A stretch of DNA of 13,086 bases from MedAcidi-G1 sp002713545 (GTDB lineage Bacteria > Actinomycetota > Acidimicrobiia > Acidimicrobiales > MedAcidi-G1), in NCBI GenBank assembly GCA_964013895.1, contig CAXGYF010000037.1, positions 1 through 13,086 of the forward strand, given 5' to 3'. This document shows, one piece after another, positions 1 through 6,585 of this stretch. How positions within the stretch are numbered: the first letter of the stretch is position 1; each line of letters begins with the position of its first letter. A program made the translations under genes and the position numbers. The notes beneath the pieces are model-generated. The model did not search any database. It worked only from the letters and a program-made list of their open reading frames with translations, and was not told the origin of the DNA.

Positions 1-2
1 AC

Positions 3-593
3 AGAGCAGTCTTCTTCGGCATGCAGGCTTCTGACTGTAACGAAATGCTTAATGCTATTAGCGCAGCGGGCCTTGAAACTGCAGTAGTTTCTTCAGGTTC
101 ATGTGTTGATGAATCAGTATTAGCTAACCCTGCTGCTGCGAATAGTTATTTCGAGCATCAGAGTTACATCGCAGAACGTCCTGACTTGTACGACGCATAC
201 TCTGCTTGGGAACTTGGACAACGAGAAGAATTGTTGGACTCAAGCCCATTACGTACAGCACCTGTATCGAGCTTCTTGAGAGTTGGATACGGCGCAGGAG
301 CGCTTGCTTACCAGGTCTTCACAGACATGTTGGAATCAGGCCAAGATATTGATGATCATGCATCTATAATCGCAGCTTTCGCTGGATTAGAGAATCAGCA
401 CGTTGTCGGTCAAGGACCAACAACTTGCACGAATAACACTGTTGAGTATCCATCAGTCTGCAAAAAGACACTTACATTCGTTAAGTGGACTGGAGACGCA
501 TGGGACCTCGGTGAATTCGGAGGCAAGATCATAAACGTTGGTGATATACAAGCCCGAGTAGCAAACGGACCGTTTGCACGAACTGAGGGTTAA
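3..593 (+). CDS. ABC transporter substrate-binding protein, Liv/HAAT type (C-terminal part, 5' end outside window)
   Basis: This is the C-terminal part of a periplasmic ligand-binding protein (Peripla_BP_6, LivJ-like), which would capture the substrate outside the membrane and deliver it to the permease encoded downstream. The frame is open to the left edge: codons for R-A-V-F-F-G precede the first ATG at 21, so that ATG is internal and the gene continues upstream. The stretch FFGMQASDCNEMLNAISAAGL fits the strand-helix of the second lobe of this family, where a 'Q.ADC' motif is common. About 196 residues remain of a family usually near 380-450. Four cysteines (in QASDC, SGSC, TTC and SVC) could form two disulfides after export. 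The signal peptide is not visible. Its position just before livHM, livG and livF supports the family call. The ligand cannot be read from this fragment. Confidence 0.8.
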   Translation, partial: RAVFFGMQASDCNEMLNAISAAGLETAVVSSGSCVDESVLANPAAANSYFEHQSYIAERPDLYDAYSAWELGQREELLDSSPLRTAPVSSFLRVGYGAGALAYQVFTDMLESGQDIDDHASIIAAFAGLENQHVVGQGPTTCTNNTVEYPSVCKKTLTFVKWTGDAWDLGEFGGKIINVGDIQARVANGPFARTEG

Positions 594-624
594 TAATTAC
601 CTAACTTAAACGTTTAAATTTTGT

Positions 625-660
625 GTTGGAGCGGCCCTTTTAGGGCCGCTCCAATGCTTT
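625..660 (+). terminator. GC-rich hairpin between binding protein and permease genes
   Basis: A perfect inverted repeat pairs TTGGAGCGGCCC (626-637) with GGGCCGCTCCAA (643-654). One more T-A pair (638/642) gives a 13-bp stem with a 3-base loop. The downstream run is only weakly T-rich (TGCTTTAT), so termination may be partial. A leaky terminator or 3' mRNA-stabilising hairpin here would let the binding protein be made in excess over the permease, which is common in ABC importer operons. A separate 12-bp palindrome, TTAAACGTTTAA (606-617), lies between the stop codon and the stem. Confidence 0.75.
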
Positions 661-702
661 ATATGAACCAAAGTTTGTTAATGTTCTAATGTAATTTTCT
701 TT

Positions 703-711
703 GAGGGGGGG
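703..711 (+). promoter_or_regulatory. Ribosome binding site of livHM, with a run of seven G
   Basis: GAGGGGGGG lies 11 bases before the ATG at 723 and is the only Shine-Dalgarno-like sequence nearby, so it supports that start. The spacing is slightly long and the G run is unusual for this AT-rich region. Confidence 0.55.
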
Positions 712-722
712 CGGTTCTTTAA

Positions 723-2882
723 ATGGAGCTTTTATTCGGTCTTTTTGCCGGTCTTGCTGCGGGCTCCGTCTTTGCCCTCCTAGGTGCAGGTCTGGTAATC
801 GCCTACCGTGGTTCAGGGGTAATTAATTTTGCCCACGGTTCGGTCGCCGCATATGCGGCTTTCACATGGGATGAGCTCAGAGACATGCCATCCGCAAGTG
901 GTATTGGCAATGAGGGAGGTTCTATTTACCTTCCATGGTTTGATCCAATACCAGAATGGGGCTTCTTAAAAGCTCTCCATATAAACAATCTGCCCGTTGA
1001 AATCCATATCATGACCGACCCACCGGCATGGCTCGCGATGATCATCACACTTATGATGTCTGCTTTTATTGGATTGCTAATGCATTTCCTTGTTTTCAGA
1101 CCACTAAGAAATTCCCCCATGCTCGCAAAAGTTGTTGGCTCGGTCGGAATCATGCTCTATTTACAAGCAGTAGCACTATTAAATTTTGGTGCGGCAAACC
1201 GATCTGATGATGGTTTCTGGGTATTCAATTCGACATCAGAGCCTATTACCAATTTTATAGGAATGGATAAAAACCTGCCCAGATCAACCCCATACCTTGC
1301 TGCTGCAGCACTAATAATTGGATTTGGCGCATGGGCACTTTACCGCTATACCAGATTTGGACTAGCAACGCGAGCAGCGGATGAGAACGAAAAAGGTGCA
1401 ACTCTATTAGGTTATTCACCACAATTTTTAGCTGGTCTTAATTGGGTTATTTCTTCAGTTCTCGCGGGTCTTGCAGGAGTTTTATTCCTTCACAAGACCA
1501 TGCCAAACCAATTAAATCTTTACGTCGTATCCGCTTTAGCAGCGGCTCTAGTCGGAAGCCTTACATCAATCCCTGGAGCTATAGCAGGAGGCCTGGGATT
1601 AGGGGCATTCGCCAGTATGGGAGTAAGTGCTACCAGTTATGAATGGTGGCCAGACTGGTTGCCTGTCGATGGAGTTCGCGCTTTCGCTCCAGTTCTAGTT
1701 GTGATACTTGTCCTCTATTTCAGAGGGCACAAGCTACCAATCAGAGGAACTGTAGGTCTAGGAAGACAGCCGCGCGCGCCTGCAACTAAACATCCAGTAG
1801 TTGGAGTTGGAGTTGGAGTGGTGATTGCACTAGTAATGTCAAATATTTTTATCTCCAAGTGGGAATCAACATTGACTATGACATTGGTGGCAATTTTAGC
1901 CATGTTAAGTCTGGTGGTTCTTTTAGGTTTCTTGGGCCAGATTTCTTTAGTCCAATGGACTTTGGCGGGTGTATCAAGTTTTGTGTTAATTAGGCTTGCA
2001 TCAGATGGCGTAAAAGTGAGACCAATGGACTTTTTCGTTGTGACAGGGCCGGGTTGGCCTGACCCCTTAGCTGCTTTAGGCGGCGTTGTTGCGGCAGTCC
2101 TTCTTGGACTGCTAATAGGGATACCCGCGCTCAGAATCAGGGGTGTGCAACTTGCTGTTGTCACTCTTGCGTCGATAGTAGCTATCGAGGATCTTCTAAT
2201 GCGCAACAGGCCAGTAATGGGCACGGCAGCTCACACCATGAACCCGACTCCAAAGCCTGAGTGGTTTGGTCAATATGTTGGAGCATTAGACGAAACCTCG
2301 AATCAGACTGATTACTGGAAATTCACTCTTTTTGCAGTAATCGTTACTGCTCTAGCTGGACTATTTGTAGTTAATTTAAGACGAGGTGTTACTGGTCGGA
2401 GATTTTTAGCTATCCGCTCAAACGAAAGAGCTGCTGCTGCTGCTGGCGTTAATGTTGCGCGCACAAAAATGCTTGGATTTGGAGTTTCATCATTTTTAGC
2501 TGGATTAGCCGGGGTTTTAGTTGCTTATAAAATGCCGATGGTCACGAGCGAATTCTTCAGTCCCTTTGTAGGTTTAGCGATGATTGCATTTGTTTACTTA
2601 GGAGGCATCACAACAGTTTGGGGAGCGGTTCTTGGCGGAATGCTGGTAGGCGGCGGTCTTCTATCGGAGTTCGGTTCACTTCATTTCGAAGGCATAACTC
2701 AGGCCTATATCAATGCAGTAGGAGGAGTAGGTTTGATAGTTAATGCCATATTAACTAGCGGTGAAGGAATCTCCCTTACAGTAACTAATCAAGCAAAAGC
2801 TTTAGTCGCATCGATGAGAGGTACAAATACTCAAGAAAATCATAATGATGAACTAGTTTCACCTGAAAAGGAGAATGTATGA
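723..2882 (+). CDS. livHM: Fused LivH-LivM branched-chain-type ABC transporter permease
   Basis: This protein forms the membrane channel of a HAAT-family importer. In the usual arrangement LivH and LivM are two separate proteins of roughly 300-400 residues each, but here a single 719-residue chain holds both. Residues 1 to about 340 are LivH-like: the start has the GSVFALLGAGL and GVINFAHG motifs, and the segment RAADENEKGATLLGY followed by SVLAGLAGVLF is the cytoplasmic loop that contacts the ATPase. Residues from about 351 are LivM-like: LLGFLGQISLVQWTLAG, then IRSNERAAAAAGVNVARTK followed by SFLAGLAGVLVAY, which is the second ATPase-contact loop. A basic linker (near residues 340-355) joins the halves. 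The stop codon overlaps the livG start by 4 bases (ATGA). The substrate may be an amino acid, amide or other small polar compound and cannot be assigned. Confidence 0.9.
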   Translation: MELLFGLFAGLAAGSVFALLGAGLVIAYRGSGVINFAHGSVAAYAAFTWDELRDMPSASGIGNEGGSIYLPWFDPIPEWGFLKALHINNLPVEIHIMTDPPAWLAMIITLMMSAFIGLLMHFLVFRPLRNSPMLAKVVGSVGIMLYLQAVALLNFGAANRSDDGFWVFNSTSEPITNFIGMDKNLPRSTPYLAAAALIIGFGAWALYRYTRFGLATRAADENEKGATLLGYSPQFLAGLNWVISSVLAGLAGVLFLHKTMPNQLNLYVVSALAAALVGSLTSIPGAIAGGLGLGAFASMGVSATSYEWWPDWLPVDGVRAFAPVLVVILVLYFRGHKLPIRGTVGLGRQPRAPATKHPVVGVGVGVVIALVMSNIFISKWESTLTMTLVAILAMLSLVVLLGFLGQISLVQWTLAGVSSFVLIRLASDGVKVRPMDFFVVTGPGWPDPLAALGGVVAAVLLGLLIGIPALRIRGVQLAVVTLASIVAIEDLLMRNRPVMGTAAHTMNPTPKPEWFGQYVGALDETSNQTDYWKFTLFAVIVTALAGLFVVNLRRGVTGRRFLAIRSNERAAAAAGVNVARTKMLGFGVSSFLAGLAGVLVAYKMPMVTSEFFSPFVGLAMIAFVYLGGITTVWGAVLGGMLVGGGLLSEFGSLHFEGITQAYINAVGGVGLIVNAILTSGEGISLTVTNQAKALVASMRGTNTQENHNDELVSPEKENV
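1800..1817 (+). repeat. Three tandem GTTGGA hexamers in livHM
   Basis: Three perfect copies of GTTGGA encode V-G-V-G-V-G (residues 360-365) at the start of the LivM half. Because the unit is two codons long, copy-number changes would keep the reading frame. Confidence 0.7.
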
Positions 2883-3694
2883 GCAGTCTTCTTGAAACAA
2901 AAGACCTAACAGTAACATTTGGTGGTTTAAACGCGAACGATCATGTAGACATACAAGTCCCACAAGGATCTTTTGTCGGTCTCATAGGTCCGAATGGTGC
3001 AGGCAAGACGACTTTTATTGATGCAATAACAGGTTTCGTTCCCACTTCAGCAGGGTCGGCAATTTTCAATGGCCATGACTTAAGCCAACTAAAACCTCAT
3101 GAACGAGCCCAATTAGGGTTAGTGCGCACTTTCCAATCTTTGGAACTTTTTGAAGATTTAAGTGTAAGAGACAACTTACTTGTCGCCGCTCATCCCACCT
3201 CCTGGTACACACTCCTACTTGATGTATTAAGAATGCGACAGTCCAATGACGAAATAGAAAAACGAATCGAATGGGCTCTAGAAGTAGCTGGTTTAACAGG
3301 GCTTGAAGAAGAATTACCTACAGATCTCCCTCACGGACAAAGAAAACTTGTCGGCGTGGCAAGAGCTTTAGCGGCGCAACCTAACTTGGTGCTATTGGAT
3401 GAACCGGCAGCCGGTCTAGATACTGCTGAAAGTAATGCTCTTGGCGGGCATTTACGGGGTCTCCTTGATCACGATGTAACTGTTTTTCTAATTGATCATG
3501 ACATGGGACTTGTTTTAAGCGTATGTGACTACATCTACGTTATGGATTTCGGAAAGATTATTGCAGCTGGAACACCAGAAGAAGTAAGAACAAACCCAGA
3601 AGTGGTAGCGGCCTATTTGGGTGAAGAAGCTGGCGAAGCACAAGCTCGTTCAGCCGAAGAATTGCGCGGCATGTCAGACACGGCAGGTAAGTGA
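2879..3694 (+). CDS. livG: Liv-type ABC transporter ATP-binding protein LivG
   Basis: One of the two cytoplasmic ATPases that drive the importer. The Walker A motif GPNGAGKTT is at residues 37-45, the Q-loop at F85-Q86, the signature LPHGQ at 150-154 (a common LivG variant of LSGGQ), the Walker B with catalytic Glu LVLLDE at 170-175, the D-loop near 181 and the switch His at 207 (IDHD). The phrase RTFQSLELFEDLSV is typical of LivG. The length of 271 residues is normal for LivG (about 255-285). The start ATG overlaps the livHM stop (ATGA), and AAAAGGAGA at 2867-2874 is a good ribosome binding site, so the start is well supported. LivG would pair with LivF as a heterodimer on the fused permease. 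Confidence 0.95.
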   Translation: MSSLLETKDLTVTFGGLNANDHVDIQVPQGSFVGLIGPNGAGKTTFIDAITGFVPTSAGSAIFNGHDLSQLKPHERAQLGLVRTFQSLELFEDLSVRDNLLVAAHPTSWYTLLLDVLRMRQSNDEIEKRIEWALEVAGLTGLEEELPTDLPHGQRKLVGVARALAAQPNLVLLDEPAAGLDTAESNALGGHLRGLLDHDVTVFLIDHDMGLVLSVCDYIYVMDFGKIIAAGTPEEVRTNPEVVAAYLGEEAGEAQARSAEELRGMSDTAGK

Positions 3695-4452
3695 TGAATC
3701 AAACTGCTGAACAATTACTTTCGGTCGAAAATTTGGATACCGGTTATGCGGGTGTGCCAGTTGTGCGTGACTTGGATATCTATTTAAACGCCGGCGAAGT
3801 GGTCGCACTTCTTGGTCCCAATGGAGCTGGTAAAACAACAACCCTGCTGACAGTTTCAGGAATAATTCCACTTTTAGGTGGAAGCATAAAAGTTCTTGGT
3901 GAAAACGTAGATTCAAAAAATCCTCACAAAAATGCTCGTCTCGGCTTATCACACGTGGCAGAAGATAGATCTCTTTTCTTTAACTTAACGGTTAAAGAAA
4001 ATCTTCAGCTCGGTCTACGCGGTGACAAAGAAATGCAAGAAGAAGGAATGGAAAAAGCACTCGAATTATTGCCAGCATTGAGACCTTTAATGGATCGCCG
4101 TTCCGGTCTCCTTTCGGGCGGAGAACAACAAATGCTTGCAATGGCAAGGGCATTAGTCTCGAAACCTAAGCTTTTATTAGTCGATGAAATGAGCCTCGGT
4201 CTTGCCCCAATAATCGTAGAGCAACTACTTCCCATAGTTCGTAATATTGCTGATGAAACTGGAGCAGGAGTTCTAATAGTTGAACAACATGTGCACCTAG
4301 CTTTACAAGTGGCTGACCGTGGCTACGTAATGAACCATGGTGAATTAGTAATGTCAGGTTCAGCATCTGAACTTCTGGAATCGAAAGATCTTCTTGAAGC
4401 AAGTTACCTAGGTGGCGAAATAGATCAAGAGGCGAACAGTGATGACAGCTAA
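3694..4452 (+). CDS. livF: Liv-type ABC transporter ATP-binding protein LivF
   Basis: The second ATPase of the importer. Numbered from the ATG at 3694 (252 residues), the Walker A GPNGAGKTT is at 41-49, the signature LSGGE at 140-144, the Walker B LLLVDE at 160-165, followed by the LivF-typical MSLGLAPIIVE, and the switch His is at 199 (VEQH). Length is usual for LivF (about 235-255). A GTG three bases earlier (3691) is in frame and would overlap livG by 4 bases. The ATG overlaps the livG stop by one base (TGATG), and AGG at 3685-3687 sits 6 bases before it, so I prefer the ATG. The 3' end overlaps the next gene. Confidence 0.95.
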   Translation: MNQTAEQLLSVENLDTGYAGVPVVRDLDIYLNAGEVVALLGPNGAGKTTTLLTVSGIIPLLGGSIKVLGENVDSKNPHKNARLGLSHVAEDRSLFFNLTVKENLQLGLRGDKEMQEEGMEKALELLPALRPLMDRRSGLLSGGEQQMLAMARALVSKPKLLLVDEMSLGLAPIIVEQLLPIVRNIADETGAGVLIVEQHVHLALQVADRGYVMNHGELVMSGSASELLESKDLLEASYLGGEIDQEANSDDS

Positions 4453-5302
4453 TAAAATTCTTTCAGCTGTACGCGTCGGTTTCGCAGTTCTATTTTTGTG
4501 GTTAGTGCTAGCTGGCAATTGGGTGAATTTGAAAAAAGAAAGTTTTGGAGTTTTTGACAGCCATGGAGGAGCTGGTTTCGGAATAGTTGCAGTAGTTCTA
4601 GGAGTGCTGATGCTTCTTGTTTCCTTAACCCTTGCGGCTGAAAAAGAATTTACAATTAAGCCACTGGCTATGGGAGGAAATCAAATTCTTTTAGCCATGG
4701 GATTTGCTTCATTCACAACAATTTTAAGTTTCCTAATAATCGTTCACTCAGGATCCTTTCGTGCTCTTGGTCAAGTCAGGGGTGCTGGGTGGGGAGCAGC
4801 TGGAGCTGGGTTAGTTGCTTATTTTTTACCTCAAGCAGTAATGGCAGGGTTTGGACTACTAGGGGCTTCATCTTCCACTCCAATAAATCAATCAGACAAG
4901 CAAAAAGTCGGATTTGTTGTCCTTATTTCTGGAGCCCTAATTGCGATAGCTCCATTACTTCAATGGTTCAAGACCGAAGAAGGAACTTGGACCGGTTATG
5001 AACCAGGGGCACCGAGAATGGGATTCCTGCTGTTGGCTTTTGGCGCAGTAATGGCACTTACAGGTTTTATGCGTTTACGAGCAAAAGGTTTAGCAGAGCC
5101 TGGTGGACGGTTAGCACACCCTCATTTACAAACAATTGTTTCGTTGTGCGTTATATCACCACTCATTGGATGGCTGATTACAGCAGCTCAGAGAGATGAT
5201 ATGTCCATAGGTATTGGGGTATGGATTGGGCTAATAGCTGGAATAATGCTTCTTTGTATATCAGTATTTGAACTAACTAAAAGAGAAGTAACAGCCTCTT
5301 AG
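4442..5302 (+). CDS. Eight-helix integral membrane protein of unknown function, last gene of the liv operon
   Basis: I do not recognise this family. Numbered from the ATG at 4442 (286 residues), about eight hydrophobic helices can be seen near residues 9-26, 44-65, 79-101, 116-141, 156-173, 193-211, 229-248 and 257-276. The layout suggests a duplicated four-helix unit: in each half the first helix ends with a Trp (W27, W175), then comes a polar or charged loop with Gly and aromatic residues, then a Gly-rich helix. No nucleotide-binding or catalytic motif is visible. The gene overlaps the end of livF by 11 bases from the ATG, or 14 from an in-frame GTG at 4439. AAGAGG at 4427-4432 could serve either start. 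The overlap suggests coupled expression with the transporter, so an accessory or regulatory subunit is possible, but this is inference. The stop is TAG. Confidence 0.8.
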   Translation: MTANKILSAVRVGFAVLFLWLVLAGNWVNLKKESFGVFDSHGGAGFGIVAVVLGVLMLLVSLTLAAEKEFTIKPLAMGGNQILLAMGFASFTTILSFLIIVHSGSFRALGQVRGAGWGAAGAGLVAYFLPQAVMAGFGLLGASSSTPINQSDKQKVGFVVLISGALIAIAPLLQWFKTEEGTWTGYEPGAPRMGFLLLAFGAVMALTGFMRLRAKGLAEPGGRLAHPHLQTIVSLCVISPLIGWLITAAQRDDMSIGIGVWIGLIAGIMLLCISVFELTKREVTAS

Positions 5303-5309
5303 ATAGGTG

Positions 5310-6563
5310 CTATTTTGGAGAGCCTAAGTCGACAGGAAATTCTTCTCTACCCCGAAGAATTATTCGAGAGTTATATGTAGGTTCACTAGTAATTGAAATT
5401 TCTGGGAAACGTCTAATAAGCTTCGTAACAGCAATTTCCCCCTCCATTTTGGCTAAAGCTGCACCAAGACAATAATGAACTCCACTACCAAACGAGACGT
5501 GTCTGGAGGCATCTTGTCTTTTAATATCAAGAAGGTGGGCTGAGTCGCCCCAGAACCTAGGATCTCTATTGGCGCTTCCCAGAGCAGTTAAAACCAGTTC
5601 ACCAGCTTCCACGTTGATGCCTGATAATTCCATATCCTCTAGTAGTAGCCTTCCTGAATTTTGTACGGGGCTATCGAACCGTAAAAGCTCATCCGCAATT
5701 GTGGAATCAATAGAAGGATCATTTAGAACCAACTGAAATTGATCAGGGTTGTTTAAAAGAGAGTGAGTTCCATTCCCAATCAGATTTACAGTCGTCTCAT
5801 GACCAGCCACAAAGAGAAGTGAAATCATTGAAAGAAGCTCTGGTTCGGTAAGACCTTCTCCACCTTCTTCAACGGCAATCAAATCTGTGAGAAGATCATC
5901 TCCGGGCTGGTTTCGTTTCCAGGCAAGAGCTTCAGTTAAATATTCGTTCAACTGAGCACCGCCCCAAATAGCTTCGTCTACTTGTTCCGGACTTATGTTT
6001 GGTTCGAGAGTCTGCACTAAAGTTTGTGACCATTCTCTGACATTTAGCATGTCGGCATCTGGAAGACCCAACATTGAATGTATGACGACAAAGGGAACTA
6101 CAAAAGAAAAATCTTTTATTAGATCGATTTCTCTTTTTTCAGCTAGTTGATCAAGTAAGTCTTCTACGATCTCAGTTGTAGTAGAGCGCATTTTTGCAAT
6201 ACTTCTTGGAGTGAAAGTTCTTTGTACGAGTTTACGAAGACGGGTGTGTTCAGGTGGATCAAGCATAAGTATTGATGGAGGTCTGTCCATAGATGCTTCC
6301 TGTAATTTTTTTATGTGCTCAGGCCTTTCAAATTCTGCGTTGTTATTACGGTCGACAGAAGTATTCGGATTTCTTAAAACTTCAGAAACATCATCGAAGC
6401 GTGTGACAACAAGATTTCCAAACGCTGTTCGGTGAACAGGGTCTTCATCACGTAACAATTCATAGTGAGGGTAAGGGTTTATAAGAAAATCTGGATCAAA
6501 AGGATTCCAAGACGCTTCTACAAGTTGTCCTGTTTCTGAATCAAAATCATTTTCTTGTTTCAT
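5310..6563 (-). CDS. Cytochrome P450 (bacterial class I type, soluble)
   Basis: A heme-thiolate monooxygenase, probably cytoplasmic because no membrane anchor is seen. Bacterial enzymes of this type usually need a ferredoxin and reductase, and neither is in the window. Numbering from the upstream in-frame TTG at 6575 (421 residues), the C-helix HTRLR motif is at 110-114, the I-helix oxygen-activation motif AGHETT at 257-262, the K-helix ExxR at E296-R299, and the heme loop FGSGVHYC at 362-369 with Cys369 as iron ligand. I prefer the ATG at 6563 (417 residues) because a good ribosome binding site lies between the two starts. The gene follows the flavoprotein gene by 22 bases and is the last of the minus-strand operon, which hints at oxidative demethylation or hydroxylation of the same substrate. 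Substrate unknown. Full-length, all key residues present. Confidence 0.93.
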   Translation of the reverse strand: MKQENDFDSETGQLVEASWNPFDPDFLINPYPHYELLRDEDPVHRTAFGNLVVTRFDDVSEVLRNPNTSVDRNNNAEFERPEHIKKLQEASMDRPPSILMLDPPEHTRLRKLVQRTFTPRSIAKMRSTTTEIVEDLLDQLAEKREIDLIKDFSFVVPFVVIHSMLGLPDADMLNVREWSQTLVQTLEPNISPEQVDEAIWGGAQLNEYLTEALAWKRNQPGDDLLTDLIAVEEGGEGLTEPELLSMISLLFVAGHETTVNLIGNGTHSLLNNPDQFQLVLNDPSIDSTIADELLRFDSPVQNSGRLLLEDMELSGINVEAGELVLTALGSANRDPRFWGDSAHLLDIKRQDASRHVSFGSGVHYCLGAALAKMEGEIAVTKLIRRFPEISITSEPTYNSRIILRGREEFPVDLGSPK

Positions 6564-6566
6564 TTG

Positions 6567-6573
6567 CTTCCTC
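6567..6573 (-). promoter_or_regulatory. Ribosome binding site deciding the P450 start
   Basis: On the minus strand GAGGAAG is followed by CAA and then ATG at 6563-6561, with the AGGA core ending 5 bases before the ATG. If translation began at the upstream TTG (6575) this site would lie inside the gene, so the ATG is the better start. Confidence 0.6.
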
Positions 6574-6585
6574 AATAGAAGTTCT

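Noticed and set aside
21..593. Reading the first ORF as a complete 190-residue gene starting at ATG 21
   Set aside because: The frame stays open to the window edge, the preceding residues continue the binding-protein fold, and there is no ribosome site or signal peptide at 21.
660..705. Possible sigma-70-like promoter before livHM
   Set aside because: The region is AT-rich, but no -35 and -10 pair with good spacing could be defended by eye.
1715..2224. A 169-codon open frame on the minus strand inside livHM
   Set aside because: It lies wholly within the well-supported permease gene, is rich in Thr/Ile/Pro without any recognisable motif, and is best explained as a shadow of the coding strand.
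5290..5330. Possible shared bidirectional terminator at the convergent gene ends
   Set aside because: Only about 4 consecutive base pairs can be formed around the stop codons, which is too weak to call.
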